A stretch of 64,000 bases of DNA from Hordeum vulgare subsp. vulgare (taxonomy: Eukaryota > Streptophyta > Magnoliopsida > Poales > Poaceae). Shown here piece after piece: positions 21,231-33,606 of this stretch. The notes under the pieces were generated by a model. The model had not been told where the DNA came from and did no database searches. It was given only the letters and a program-made list of their open reading frames with translations. Position numbers and translations under genes: made by a program. Location: the NCBI RefSeq assembly GCF_904849725.1, contig NC_058521.1:346254638-346318637 (forward strand), in the 5' to 3' direction. Positions within the stretch are counted from its first letter, which is position 1. Each line of letters opens with the position of its first letter.

Positions 21231-23884
21231 CTAAGGGCGTTAAACAATAGCGCTTGTTGCCAGGCAACCCAATGAATTTATTTCTTTTTCTTTTTGTTTT
21301 GTTGCGTCCACACCATCATAATTCTGTTGTGATTGTGTTTTTTGTGTTTATTTTTGTGTTTGAGCCAATCAAAACCTTTATGACTAGTCTTGGTAATGGT
21401 TGTTTGATCCTGCTGGAAAAAGACAGAAACTTTTCGCTCACGAGATGATTTTTCATTTTTATTCAGAAAGAGCTTTTGAGTTGATTCTTTTTGCTGCTGG
21501 TTGATATTCCTTTTTCCCAGGAAGTTGTAATTTGTCAGAAGATTTGAGGTACCAGAAGTATACGAAGTATACAGATTGCTACAGACTGGTCTGTTTTTGA
21601 CAGATTCTGTTTTTGTTGAGTTGGTTGCTTGTTTCGATGAAACTATGGTTAGTATCGGGCGGTACTAGCCATGGAAAAGTGAGAATACAGTAGCCCAACA
21701 CCAATATAGATAGAATTCAAGTTTTCTACAGTACCAAAAGAGGTGGTAGTTTGTTTTCTTGTGCTAATAATATCACGAGTTTCTGTTTAAGTTTTGTGTT
21801 GTGAAGTTTTCAAGTTTTGGGTGATGTTCTCATGGATAAAGGGATAAGGAGTGGAAATATCTCAAGCTTTGGGATGCCCAAGGAATCCCAAGCCAAATTC
21901 AAGGAAACCAAAAAGCCTAAGCTTGGGGATGCCCCGAGAAGGCATCCCCTCTTTCATCTTCAATCCATCGGTAACATTACTTGGAGCTATGTTTTTATTC
22001 ACCACATGATATGTGTTTTGCTTGGAGCATCTTGTATCATAGGAGTCTTTTCTTTTTGTTGTGTCACAATCATCCTTGCTGCACACCTTTTTTAGAGAGA
22101 GAAACATGCACTTATCATGATTCTGCTAGAATGCTCATAGTGCTTCACTTATATCTTTTGATCTAGATAATTTTGCTCTATGTGTTTCACTTATATCTTT
22201 TAGAGCATGGCGGTGCGTGACTTGGTAGTTGGCTTATGCTATGCATGTAGTCCCAAAGGTGATAGGTACCCATAGAGGATACAAAAACCTCCATCTTCAT
22301 GTGCATTGAGTAGAAAGAGATGTCTTGATTCCTCTAAGTTAGTTTTGAGACGTGGATTTGGTAATATTAAGAGTTATGTTAGTAGGGTGTTGTGAATCTA
22401 GAAATACTTGTCTTCAAGTTAGTGATTCCCATAGCATGCACGTATGGTCAACTGCTATGTTAGGAAGTCAGAGCATAATTGATCTATTGATTGTCATCCT
22501 TTGTGTTGAAGTCGAGATCGCGGGATGGTTAACACCTACCAACCCTTCCCCTAGGAGTATGCGTTTAGCACTTTGTTTCGATTACTAATAAAAACTTCCG
22601 CAACAAGTATGTGAGTTATTCATGACTAATGTGAGTCCATGGTATAGATGCACTTTCACCTTCCACCTTTGCTAGACTCTCTAGTGTCGCGCAACTTTCG
22701 CCGGTACACAAACCCACCATATGCCTTCCTCAAAACAACCACCATACCTACCTACTCTGGCATTTTCATAGCCATTCCGAGATATATTGCCATGCAACCC
22801 CCACCGTTTAGTCTCATGACCTGTGCCGTCACTCTCATATTGCCATTGCATGATCGTAAGATAGCTAGCGAGATGTTTCAACGTCATACGCCAAGCTAGA
22901 TCGTTGCACATCCGGGTACACCGCCGGAGGCATTTCCTATAGAGTCATCATCGTTCTAAGCTTTGAGCTATGAGTAAATAAAAGTGTGATGATCATCATT
23001 ATTAGAGCATTGCCCCATGTGAGGAATTAAAAAAAAGAGCCCAAAGAGCCCAAATAAAAAAATAGGCCAAGAGCCCAAACAAAAAAAGGGAGAGAAAAAG
23101 AGAGAAGGGACAATGCTACTATCTTTTTCCACACTTGTGCTTCATAATAGCACCATGTTCTTCATGATTCAGAGCTTCTTTCTTTGTCACTACCATATGC
23201 TAGTGGGAATCTTTATTATATAACTTGGCTTGTATATTCCAATGATGGGCTTCCTCAAATTTCCCTAGGTCTTCATGAGCAAGCAAGTTGGATGCACACC
23301 CACTAGTTCTTATTTTGAGCTTTCACATACTTATAGCTCTAGTGCATCCCTTGTATGGCAATCCCTACTCATTCACATTGATATCTATTAATGGGCATCT
23401 CCATAGCCCTTTGATACGCCGAGTCAATGTGACCATCTCCTCCTTTTTGTCTCACAACCACCACCACACTCTATTCCACCTATAGTGCTATATCCATGGC
23501 TCATGCTCATGTATTGCGTGATAGTTATAAAAAGTTTGAGAAAGTAAGAGTGCGAAAACAATTACTTGGCCAATACAGGGTTGTGCATGATTTACATTAG
23601 TTGTGTGAGGATAATGGAGCATGGCCAGACTATATGATTTTGTAGGGATAACTTTCCGTGGCCTTGTTATTTTGAAAGTTCATGATTACCTTGCTTGTTT
23701 GCTTGAAGTATTATTGTTTTCATGTCAAAAGGAAACTATTGTTTTGAATCTTACGGATCTGAACATTCATGTCACATGAAATAGGTTGCAAAGGACAACT
23801 ATGCTAGGTAGCATGCCATATCAAAAATTTAGTATTTATCACTTCCCTACTCGAGGACGAACATGAGTTAATCTTCGGGATGCT
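21231..23884 (+). other. Non-coding 3' region of the right Athila arm
   Basis: It is homologous in inverted orientation to 14677-17347. Near its end lies 'cttccctactcgaggacgaa' (23853-23872), followed by a weak polypurine tract before the LTR. Small ORFs (e.g. 21817-22095, 22648-22899) are mirrored in the left arm on the opposite strand and reflect homology of non-coding DNA, not genes. Confidence 0.75.
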
Positions 23885-25432
23885 TGATACGTCTCCAACT
23901 TATCTATAGTTTTTTATGGTTTCATGCTATTATCTTGTCAAACTTTGGATCTTTTATATGCCTTTTATATATTTTTTGGGACTAACTTATTAACTCAGTG
24001 CCAAGTGCGAGTTCCTGTTTTTTCCATGTTTTTGACCCCTTTCAGAGGAGGATTTTGAACGGAGTCCAAACGGAATGAAACTACCAAAAAGATTCTTTAC
24101 GAAACAGAAAAAGATCGGGAAGCCGGAGAATCAAGGCAGGGGGCCTGCAGGGACCCCACAAGCCCTCATGGCGCGGCCAGGGGGGTCCGCGCCTCCCTGG
24201 CTTGTGGGCTCCCTGGGCCACGTCTGCCCTAGGTTTTGCGCCTATATATTCCCTAAAATCCCAGAAAAAATCAGGAGATCATCGAAAGTACTTTTCCGCC
24301 GCCGCACAATTCTGTCTCCGCAAGATCCCATCTGGGGTATGTTCTGCTGCACTGCCGGGGGGGTGGGATTCGGATACGAAGGGCTTCTCCATCAACACCA
24401 TGACCTCTTCGATGATGCGTGAGTAGTTCACCATAGACCTACGGGTCCATAGCTAGTAGCTAGATGGCTTCTTATCTCTCTTGGATCTTCAATACAAAGT
24501 TTTCATGATCTTCATGGAGATCTATCCGATGTAATCTTTTTTTGCGGTGTGTTTATCGAGATCCGATGAATTGTGGATTTATGATCAGATTATCTATGAA
24601 TCTTATTTGAGTTTCTTCTGATCTTTTATATGCATGATTTCATATCCTTGTAATTTTCTTTGAATTGTGGGTTTTGTTTGGCCAACTAGATCTTTATCTT
24701 GCAATTTGAGAAGTGCTTGGTTTTGGGTTCATACCGTGCGGTGACCTCACCCAGTGACAAAAGGGATAGCGAGGCACGCATCGTGTTGTCGCCATCAAGG
24801 GTAAAAAGATGGGGTTTTCATCATTGGTTTGAGATTATCCCTCTACATCATGTCATCTTGCTTAAGGCGATACTCTATTCGTCATGAACTCAATACATTA
24901 GATGCATGCTGGATAGCGGTCGATGTGTGGAGTAATAGTAGTAGATGCAGAAAGTATCGGTCTACTTGTCTCAGACGTGATGCCTATATCTATGATCATT
25001 GCCTTAGATATCGTCATGACTTTGGGCGGTTCTATCAATTGCTCGACAGTAATTTATTCACCCACCGTAATACTTGCTATTTTGAGAGAAGACTCTAGTG
25101 AACACTATGACCCCCGGGTCTACTCCACACCATATTTTCAGCCTTACACTTTTACTTCGTTGCACTTTCCGCCTTCAGATCTCACTTTGAAATCAATCTT
25201 GAAGGGATTGACAACCCCTTTAAAGCGTTGGGTGCAAGCTTTTTTTGTGTTTGCGCAGGTACTCTGGACTTGACGAGATTCTCCTACTGGATTGATATCT
25301 TGGTTCTCAAACTCAGGGAAATACTTACTGCTCTTGTGCTGCATCACCCTTTCCTCTTCAAGGGAAAAACAAACGCAAGCCCAGTGTTCGTCAACGTGCC
25401 AATTTCTGGTGCTGTTTTCTGTTGCCGTAGCA
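23885..25432 (+). repeat. 3' LTR of the right Athila arm
   Basis: It begins TGATACGTCTCCAACTTATC and ends 'gttgccgtagca' (1548 bp). It is inverted relative to the LTR at 13134-14676 and clearly diverged from it by substitutions and short indels. The minus ORF at 25144-25668 crosses its border into the LINE and is meaningless. Confidence 0.9.
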
Positions 25433-25451
25433 ATACGTTGGAAACGTATCA
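25433..25451 (-). repeat. 19-bp inverted LTR-start fragment closing the Athila insert
   Basis: On the minus strand this reads TGATACGTTTCCAACGTAT, one base different from the LTR start in this family, and it abuts TSD copy CACCC. It marks the true 5' end of the left (minus-strand) element. The right element therefore appears to lie 19 bp inside that element's 5' LTR. Confidence 0.7.
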
Positions 25452-25456
25452 CACCC
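25452..25456. repeat. Target-site duplication CACCC, right copy
   Basis: It matches 13129-13133. LINE sequence resumes directly after it. Confidence 0.75.
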
Positions 25457-27005
25457 CCACGCCCTACCCTGCCGTGCGCAATCGTTCCACCATGCATCTG
25501 GCAAGTGTCACTTCTAAGGGGAGTAGCATTGGTGTGGACGAGCCCATATCTCCCGCGCCGTTGAGGGCGACGGATGAGGAGGTTCCACCTTTTCGTGACA
25601 TTTCCATGTCTAAGCTGGTCTCCTCTCCTCCGCTTTCCCTGGATCCTTCTTCGCCGAAGTTTGTACACCCAAAGCCGCTCGTGGTGCCTCCGTCGGCGCC
25701 TCGCCCCCTCCCCTCCAGACCCAGGGCAATGACGGTGTTGGATCGAGACCGGGCGTCACCTGCCCTGCCCGTACGGAATCCTCGAGGTCCTTTGTGTCCT
25801 CCGACTCCTCTGGGCGCTCCATCGCTTCTGAGTCCCAGCGCCGAAGTCGGTGGATATATTTATGTCGGAAGGTGACTACGCCACTGCTATGCAGCTGGCC
25901 GTGATCACCATTGAGCCTCCTAGTGCCTTGCACGACGACACTGTGGTTGTCCAAGCTGCGGTCCTTCCCTCCAGTGGCCATCTTCTCCTGGAGATGATCC
26001 CATCTTCAGTCGGAGCCATGCACCTCCGATTTGCCTCTATGGCGGACCAATAGGAGGCCATGGTGCACCAACCCTTCATGCATGAGGGGGCTCTCATCGA
26101 TCCTCATCATGAGGTGGACAATGGGCGTGTCGATTTGCAGGTCGGGACATGCGCTCTTCTCACAGCCATGTGCTTCCCCGCCGAGCACCTCAACCCCATC
26201 GGAATCACGACGGATTTCGCCTCCTGTCGAAAGGTGCTCGAGAATGGCCCCTGGTTCTTGTGGGGCGGGAGCTCTCTACCGTTCGGGTGGTGGCTGAGCT
26301 AAGGAACCCCTGCGGCATCCCCGTGACGTCCCTTGCAACGCCTAGCCTATTGGTGGCCGGTGGGGTGCTCGGGTCGTCTCCCTTTGGCTGGTCCATCGTT
26401 GGCCCGCTACGGAAACCTTCTCCAGGGATGACGCGGACATCCCGTTCTTTCGCCTCCCCTTACCGCCTTTAGCCCAGAACTACCCTTCTCTACAGGGGCA
26501 ATCGGCTGGGAGGGTCCGTGGTGGTGGCATGACCTCTACTGCTAGCGGCAGGGGGCACGGGGGCGAGCGTCACCTCGTTTCGGTGCTCTGCATCCTGGGT
26601 GCCCCGCCCCTCCCAGACGATCACGTCATGATGCTCGGTGGGATGTGATGTGCCTCAGCCTCGAGTCGCTTTTGTCGCCTCGGGCCGTCTCGCCTTCCCT
26701 CGGCTCCCCTCTCTTCTTCATCTCTGGTAATTCCTTCTCCAGGGTGACTATAACTAACATTGAGGAGGACGTGCCTGGCGATGGGCCTGCTGCTGGGTCT
26801 GAGGTTGAGCAGTGCTGCAATGCTCGTCTTGCTAGGAAGGAGACTGCTGCTTGGGTTAGCATGGAAGCCAAAGCGGTTCGCCTAAGGGCCCTGAAGTATG
26901 CCCCTTCTGGTTGCTCCCTATAGCTCAAATCTAAGGTGATGAAGGAGAAGCTCCTTGATGGCGTGCTTGCCCCCCTGGGCAAGGATCCGTGGCCGGCCTG
27001 CAAGT
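25457..27005 (+). pseudogene. LINE ORF1, 3' part
   Basis: After a Pro/Ser-rich stretch (to about 25850) come segments such as 'MVHQPFMHEGALID' (about 26060), 'CFPAEHLNPIGITTDF' (about 26170) and, one frame on, 'LSTVRVVAELRNPCGIP' (about 26270). This order resembles the conserved N-terminal (DUF4283-like) region of plant LINE ORF1/gag proteins. A frameshift near 26230 and several stops break it. The frame ends with a Lys-rich tail and a TGA at about 27004-27006. Plant LINE ORF1 proteins bind RNA; I could not find an intact CCHC knuckle. ORF2 follows after about 190 bp. Confidence 0.55.
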
Positions 27006-27194
27006 GACTGCTTCCATCCCATGTGCCAATATGCCTGCCTCCGCTGATGTTTAGGACTCCCTACATGACCAACTACATGTGGGGATGTGTACCCGGTAGT
27101 GTTCCTGGTATCCCCTGTTGGCTGCATGTATATGTTCCCTTCTTCCATTTTTCCTCCTTCCATGTTAGATGTATCGGTGTGTTCTGTTGTGATG

Positions 27195-28110
27195 GGGAGT
27201 AAACCTGTTAGGTCCCTCCGTATCTTGTCCTAGAATGTCCAAGTTTTGGGTGCCCGGAATAAATGTGATCTTGTTCGTAATCTTGTGTTTTTCTCTTGCC
27301 CCTGTATTGCTTGCTTGCAAGAAACCAATCTCTCTGATCTAGAATCCCGCAAAGCTTGGTCATTTCTCCCTGGCAGGTTATCTACTTCTGTCGTCAAAGA
27401 CGCAAATTGCAGTCGTGGTGGTATCACGACGACCTCCGATCCCTCCCGTTTTGCCCTCGTGGCCTCGTCTATGACTCACTTCTCTCTCACCGCCACCTTC
27501 TCATACACTTGGTCCGCCGTGCATTTCTCGGTCAACAACGTGTACACTATGTCTGAGCATTCGCTCACTAATGAGTTTGTGGAGGATATGCTTGTCGTTC
27601 CTCCAATCGTCTTGGATGCCTGGCTTGCCGTACTGGATTTTCACCCCTTTCAATGCCCGTGTGAGAAAAACAATGATAAATTTGACGATGGGCATGTTGC
27701 TAAGTTCAACTGGCTGATTAACACTCTTGCGCTGCATGAAATCCACCTCTCTGGTCGTCTTTACACTTGGCCGAATCGCCAAGAACCCCCCCCCCCCACC
27801 GTGCTCGCTCGGCTTGACCGGGCATTTTTTTCGACAACCACTGGAATGTGGTGTTCCGTGACTCTACCTTGGCATCTCTCCCGAGAACCACCTCTGATCA
27901 TGTCCCCCTTCGTGTCACTGCGCTTACTAACAACCCCACACCTTCTCGCTTTTTTTAACGCCTGGTTACGCGACCCTCTCTTTCTCCCTACCACTATGCC
28001 CTCCTGGACTGGTTCTGATCATGGTTGGGGTGTTGCGGGGGTCCTCTGAGCTCGTAAGAAAGCATTCAGTTCTGCTTCCAAGGTTTGGAAAAATAAACAC
28101 TAGCTTATTT
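27195..28110 (+). pseudogene. LINE ORF2, APE-type endonuclease domain
   Basis: The domain starts at 'RILS*N' (27216-27236), where TAG at 27231-27233 replaces the conserved Trp of the LSWN motif. It continues with 'CLQETNL', containing the catalytic Glu. The GDFN motif is reduced to 'LDFH' near 27634. After a frameshift in a T-run (about 27822-27830), the SDHVPL motif follows at 27893-27910 in another frame. This endonuclease nicks the target DNA to prime reverse transcription. A run of C residues near 27787-27797 is a second likely error site. The altered GDFN motif and the nonsense codon make activity very unlikely. Confidence 0.8.
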
Positions 28111-28979
28111 GCACCATTGATAACAATTGTGTATTCTTGATTGATCTATTTTATTTTTGGGTGGAATCTCGTGGTCTTTATACAAATGAGGTTGCTCTCT
28201 GACATGATGCTCCTCTCGCTCTGGCTGCATATGTCCTTCGACAGTGTGCACACTGGCACCAGCGAGGAAAACATAGTGCGATGTGTGAGGGGGATGAGAA
28301 CACTCAGTTCTTCCATGCCTCTGCATTGCATCGGCAACGCTGCAACGCCATCCCCGTGCTGGCAGTGAGGGGGTGCGTGTTGTGGACCATGATGGGAAGG
28401 CTGATGCGCTTCTCGGCTTCTTAACCAAAATTTTGGCCAAGCCACGTAGGCCTGTGTGGAGGTTAGACCTTCATGGGTTGTACGATCACACTGCGGCTGT
28501 TGACGCCCCGTCTCTCGTGGCGCCGTTTGACCGGGCCGAGATCATGGAGGCGGTCGACGCCCTTTACCGCACCAGTTCCCCTGGCCCCGATGGGCTGGGC
28601 CCGGCTTTCTACCAAGCGGCCTGGTGTATGGTGAATGGTGATCTTCACCGACTGTTTGATAAGTTCCATTCAGGTGATGCTCGCTTGGATTGGATAAATC
28701 GCGCATACATCACCCTTCTTCCAAAGACGAGCAAGGTCCCGACTCGTGCTGACTACCGCCCCGTCTCGCTACAGAATGGGGACATCAAGATCTTATGCAG
28801 GGGCTGACCACCCGTATCCAGAGGCAGACTGGGATCTTGAGTGATGAGCACCAGTCCGGGTTTATGCGAGGGTGTAGCATATCTGAAAACTTTTTCTATG
28901 CAACTGAGCTGGTCCAGTGCTGTCACATGAGGAAAGCCCCTGCCATTGTGCTCAAACTTGACTTTGCCAAAGACTTTGA
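28111..28979 (+). pseudogene. LINE ORF2, reverse transcriptase N-terminal part
   Basis: An open frame at 28373-28807 contains 'GPDGLGPAFYQAAW' and 'LLPKTSKVPTRADYRPVSL', the usual start of a plant LINE RT domain. After a frameshift, 28795 onward carries 'DEHQSGFMRGCSI' and 'IVLKLDFAKDFD', motif A, with its first catalytic Asp at 28960-28962. The Copia array interrupts the motif right here. The remaining RT resumes at 59101. The segment 28050-28370 is decayed linker between endonuclease and RT. Confidence 0.85.
28975..28979. repeat. Target-site duplication TTTGA, left copy (Copia array)
   Basis: TTTGA precedes the LTR start at 28980 and recurs at 59096-59100 after the last LTR. Deleting the array plus one copy restores the LINE codons for D-F-D-Y-I-N-W, which proves the insertion point. 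Confidence 0.95.
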
Positions 28980-30732
28980 TGTTGGGAAACGTAGTAGTAA
29001 TTCCAAAAAATTCCTACGTAATACGATGATATATCTAGGAGAAACCAGCAACGAGAGAGGTTGTATAGCACATTCATACCTTTGAAGATCGCTAAGCGGA
29101 AGCGTTACTAGAACGCGGTTGATGGAGTCGTACTCGTAGTGATTCAGATCGCAGAAGATTCCGATCTAAGCCTCGAACAACGGCGCCTACGCGTTCAACA
29201 CACGTGCAGCCAGGTGACGTCTCCTTCACCTTGATCAAGAAAGGAGAGAGGAGAAGTTGAGGAAGAGCTCCGGCAGCAAGATGGCTTGGTGACGGTGGAG
29301 CTATGCAGTTCTCCGGCAGGGCTTCGCCAAGCACCATGGAGGAGGAGAAGAGGGAAAGGTAGGGCTATTGCCGAGACGTGGTGTTTCAGGTGTGTGCGTC
29401 CCTACCAAACCCTCCACTATAAATAGGAGGGAGGGAGAGGGGGTGCGGCACCCCTAGGAAAACCCTAGGAGGTGCGACAGCCAATATGGAGGAGGGGGCG
29501 ACGCCCTAGGGTGGTGGCTTGCCACCCAAGGTAGCCCCCATGCCTAGGGTTTTGCCTCCCTTGCCTCCTTGTGCGCCTTGAGCCTTGGTGGGTGGTGCAC
29601 TAGCCCACCTAGGGGTTGGTTCACATCCTATTTTGGACCACGTACCCCTTCGGGGCTGGTGGCCCCTCCCGGTGAACCCCCGGAACCCTTCTCGTGGTCC
29701 CGATACAATACCGACGACCCCCGAAACATATCCGGCGATCAAATGTCCACTTCCTATATATGAATCTTTACCTCCGAACCATTCCGGATCTCCTCGTGAC
29801 GTCCGGGATCTCATCCGGGACTCCGAACAACCTTCGGTAACCACATATTGTTCCCATTACAACCCTAGCATCATCGAAGCTTAAGTGTGTAGACCGTACG
29901 GGTTCGAGATCCATGCAGACATGACCGAGACACCTCTCCGATCAATAACCAAAAGGGGGTGTGGATATCCATATAGGCTCCCACATGTTCCATGATGATC
30001 TCATCGGATGAACCATGATGTCGAGGATTCAATCAACCCCTTATGCAATTCCCTTTGTCTACCAATATGATACTTGCCCGAGATTCGATCGTCGGTATCC
30101 CTATACCTTGTTCAGTCTCGTTACCGGCAACTCTCTTTACTCATTTCTTAACACATCATCCCATGGCTAATTCTATAGTCTCATTGAGCTCATTATGATG
30201 ATGGATTACCGAGTGGGCTTAGAGATACCTCTCTGTCACACGGAGTGACAAATCCCAGTCTCAATTCGTACGAACCCAATAGATACTTTCAGAGATACAT
30301 GTAGTGCACCTTTATAATCACCCAGTTATGTTGTGACGTCTGATACACCCAAAGCACTCCTACGGTATACGAGAGTTGCACTATCTCATGGTCTTAGGAA
30401 ATTATACTTGACATTAGAAAAGATTTTAACAAAAAAACAATACGATCTAGTGCTATGCTTAGGATTGGGTCTTATCCGTCACATCATTCTCCTAATGATG
30501 TGATCCCATTATGAATGACATCCAATGTCCATGATCAGGAAACCATGACCATCTATTGATCAACGAGCTAGTCAACTAGAGGCTCACTAGGGACATGTTG
30601 TGGTCTATATATTCAAACATGTATTAGGGTTTCGTGTTAATACAATTATAGCATGAATGATAGACAATTATCGTGAACTAGGAAATATAATAATAACCAC
30701 TTTATTATTGCCTCTGGGGCATATTTACAACA
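28980..30732 (-). repeat. Copia LTR A (3' LTR of the array)
   Basis: In plus orientation it starts TGTTGGGAAACG and ends TTTACAACA (1753 bp), with intact TG...CA ends. It abuts the TSD on its left and a polypurine tract on its right. Small ORFs inside (29092-29337, 29506-29884) are LTR noise. Confidence 0.93.
29418..29425 (-). promoter_or_regulatory. TATA-like box of Copia LTR A
   Basis: On the minus strand the LTR reads 'cctatttatagtggaggg', where Angela-type LTRs carry their TATA box. The matching site in LTR C is TATATATA (57797-57804); in LTR B it is altered to a TATACATA form on the plus strand (about 36454-36461). Promoter use is inferred from position only. Confidence 0.35.
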
Positions 30733-30747
30733 GTCTCCCACTTGCAC
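30733..30747 (-). other. Polypurine tract of Copia unit A
   Basis: The minus strand reads GTGCAAGTGGGAGAC directly upstream of LTR A, the site where plus-strand DNA synthesis is primed. The same tract lies at 37767-37781 beside LTR B. Confidence 0.7.
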
Positions 30748-30764
30748 TAGAGTCAATAATCTAG

Positions 30765-32357
30765 TTACATTGTGATGAATTGAACACCCATAGAGTTCTG
30801 GTGATGATCATGTTTCGCTCGTGGAAGAGGTTTAGTCAATGGATCTACGACATTCAGATCCGTATGTACTTCACAAATATCTATATCTCCATCCTCGATG
30901 TATCCACGAATGGAGTTGAAGCGGCACTTGATGTGCTTGGTCTTCTTGTGAAACCTGGGCTCCTTGGAAATGGCAATAGCATCAGTGTTGTCATAAAAGA
31001 GAGTCATCGGGGCCGATACACAGGGAATCACTCCTAGGTCGGTGATGAACTCCTTCATCCAGACTCCTTCATGTGCTGCTTCCGAAGCAGCTATGTACTC
31101 CAGTTCACATGTAGATGCCGCCACAACGTTTTGCTTGCAACTGCACCAGCTAACTGCCCCACCATTCAAAATACACACGTATACAGTTTGTGACTTAGCG
31201 TCATGTGGATCTGTGTCGAAGCTAGCATCGACGTAACCCTTTAAGACGAGGTCTTCGGCACCTCCATAAACGAGAAACTTATCTTTAGTCCTTTTCAGGC
31301 ACTTAAGGATATTCTTAACCCTTGTCCAGTCATCCACTCCTGGATCACTTTGGTACCTCCCTACCAAACTTATGGCAAGGTTCACATCAGGTCTGGTACA
31401 TAGCATGGAATACATAATAGAGCCTATGGCTGAAGCATAGGGGACAATACTCATCTTTTCTCTATCTTCTAGCGTGGTCGACCGTTGAGCTGTGCTCAAC
31501 TTCACACCTTGTAATACAGGCAAGAACCCCTTCTTGGCCTTATCCATATTGAACTTCCTCAATATCTTGTCAAGGTATGTGCTTTGTGAAAGACCTATGA
31601 GGCATCTCGATCTATCTCTATAGATCTTGATGCCTAATATGTAGGCAGCTTCTCCAAAGTCCTTCATTGAAAAACTCTTATTGAAATAGGACTTTATGCC
31701 TTCCAAAAGTTCTATATCATTTCCCATCAGCAATATGTCATCCACATATAATATGAGAAATGCTACAGAGCTCCTTCTCACTTTCTTATAAATACATGCT
31801 TCTCCATAAATCTGTACAAACCCAAACGCTTTGATCACCTCATCAAAGCGAATGTTCCAACTCCGAGATGCTTACACCAGCCCATAGATGGAGGGATAGA
31901 GCTTGCATACCTTGTCAGCATTATTAGGATCGACAAAACCTTCCGGCTGTATCATATACAAATCTTCCTTAAGAAAGCCGTTCAGGAATGCCGTTTTGAC
32001 GTCCATTTGCCATATTTCATAATCATAAAATGCGGCAACTGCTAACATTATTTGGACTGACTTTAGCATCGCTACGGGTGAGAAAGTCTCATTGGAGTCA
32101 ATTATTTGAACTTGTTGATAACCCTTAGCGACAAGTCGGGCCTTATATATGGTCACATTACCATCTGCATCAGTCTTCTTCTTAAAGATCCATTTATTTT
32201 CTATGGCTCGCCGATCATCGGCCAAGTCCACCAAAGTCCATACTTTATTCTCATACATGGATCCTATCTTGAATTTTATGGCTTCAAGCCATTTGTTGGA
32301 ATCCGGGCCCGCCATCGCTTCTTCATAGTTTGAAGATTCACTGTTGTCCAACAACAT
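30765..32357 (-). pseudogene. Copia unit A: reverse transcriptase and RNase H
   Basis: Two segments in one minus-strand frame (31872-32357 and 30765-31838) are separated by a TAA in place of Gln after 'IYGLV'. The first holds 'NKWLEAIKFKIGSM' and 'WIFKKKTDADG', the start of the Copia RT. The second holds the catalytic YVDDILLM (YVDD codons 31737-31748) and, further on, RNase H motifs 'GYVDASFDTDP', 'AASTCELEYIAASEAAHE' and 'KTKHIKCRFNSIRGYI'. The frame stops at 30765, just before the polypurine tract. Apart from the nonsense codon, this is the best-preserved polymerase of the array. Confidence 0.88.
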
Positions 32358-33579
32358 GATTTACATGGCAGGATTGTCGTGTCACTGTTGTCCAATCTGG
32401 TGCGGAACGTGTCCTTGTGGACGTTCGAGGTTCAGAAGGAATTTGATCTGAAGATGCATGATCATCATCATTATCAGCTCCTCTAGTCAGTGCAGGCTCA
32501 ACAGAAACATTTTCCTGCGCTGCGCTACTCTCCAGTTCGAGAGGAGGTACAATGACCTCATCAAGTTCTACTTTCCTCCCACTTACTTCTTTCAAGGAAA
32601 ACTCTTTCTCTAGAAAGGATCCGTTCTTGGCAACAAAGGTTTTTCCTTGAGATCTATGATAGAACGTATACCCAATAGTTTCCTTAAGATATCCTATGAA
32701 GACGCATTTTTCCACTTCGGGTTCGAGCTTCTTAGGTTGAAGTTTCTTCACATAAGCATCGCAGCCCCAAACTTTCAGAAATGACAGTTTAGGTTTCTTT
32801 CCAAACCATGATTCATACGGTATCATCTCAACGGATTTAAACGGTGCCCTATTTAAAGTGAATGCGACAGCTTCTAATGCACATCCCCAAAATGATAGCG
32901 GTAAATGAGTAAGAGACATCATAGATCGCACCATATCCAATAAAGTGTGATTACGATGTTCAGACACACCTTTACGCTGAGGTGTGCCAGGCGACATGAG
33001 TTGTGAAACAATTCCACATTTTTTTCAGTGTGCGCCAAACTCATGACTCAAATATTCTCCTCCATGTTTAGATCGTAGGAACTTTATTTTCTTGTCATGT
33101 TGATTCTCTACCTCACTCTGAAATTCCTTGAACCTTTCAAAGGTTTCAGACTTGTGTTTCATTAAGTAGACATACTCATATCTGCTTAAGTCATGAGTGA
33201 GGGTGAGAACATAACAATAGCCACCGCGAGTGTCAACGCTCATTGGACCACATACATCGGTATGTATTATTTCCAACAAGTTGGTTGCTCGCTCCATTGT
33301 TCCAGAGAACGTAGTCTTGGTCATCTTGCCCATGAGGCACGGTTCGCATGTGTCAAATGATTCAAAATCAAGAGATTCCAAAAGTCCATCTGTATGTAGT
33401 TTCTTCATGCACTTGACACCGATATGACCAAGGCGGCACTGCCAAAAGTATGTGGGACAATCATTATCAACCTTAAATGTTTTGTTACTCACACTATGAA
33501 TATGTGTAACATCATGTTTGAGATTCATCAAGAATAAACCATTGACCAGCGGGGCATGACCATAAAAGATATCACTCAT
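32338..33579 (-). pseudogene. Copia unit A: GAG-pre-integrase and integrase
   Basis: The frame contains the pre-integrase zinc-binding region ('CRLGHIGVKCMKKLH', 'FDTCEPCLMGKM') and the core: 'IIHTDVCGPM' (first Asp), then 'RSKHGGEYLS', where the family has S-D-R, so the second catalytic Asp is Lys here (about 33064-33075). The Glu motif 'GVSEHRNHTLLD' is present. A TGA after 'EFGAH' and a frameshift near 32385 break it. The C-terminal part with 'GYTFYHRSQGK' follows. Integrase inserts element DNA into the host; without the second Asp this copy could not be active. Confidence 0.88.
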
Positions 33580-33606
33580 ATAAATGGAACAACCATCATT
33601 CTCAGA

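Larger units (their letters stand above)
13134..25451 (-). mobile_element. Palindromic pair of Athila-lineage Gypsy retrotransposons
   Basis: The insert is flanked by TSD CACCC. Its left half is a minus-strand element: 3' LTR 13134-14676, 3' non-coding region, protease, gag, PBS 19652-19669, truncated 5' LTR. Its right half is a plus-strand element: truncated 5' LTR, PBS 20226-20243, an unrelated ORF, 3' non-coding region, 3' LTR 23885-25432. A 19-bp piece of an inverted LTR start closes the right end (25433-25451). The tRNA-Asp-type PBS, the Athila-like gag and the DLGAS protease point to the Athila lineage. Simplest reading: the plus-strand element inserted 19 bp inside the 5' LTR of the minus-strand element, then the palindrome centre was deleted. 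Neither arm has RT or integrase. Confidence 0.85.

Noticed and set aside
20797..24426. ORFs in the right Athila arm that mirror ORFs of the left arm (e.g. 22648-22899, 23288-23485)
   Set aside because: They reflect inverted homology of non-coding DNA, carry no domain, and their lengths differ between arms because of indels.
25144..25668. 174-aa minus-strand ORF
   Set aside because: It spans the junction between the Athila LTR and the LINE, two independent elements on either side of a TSD, so it cannot be an original gene.
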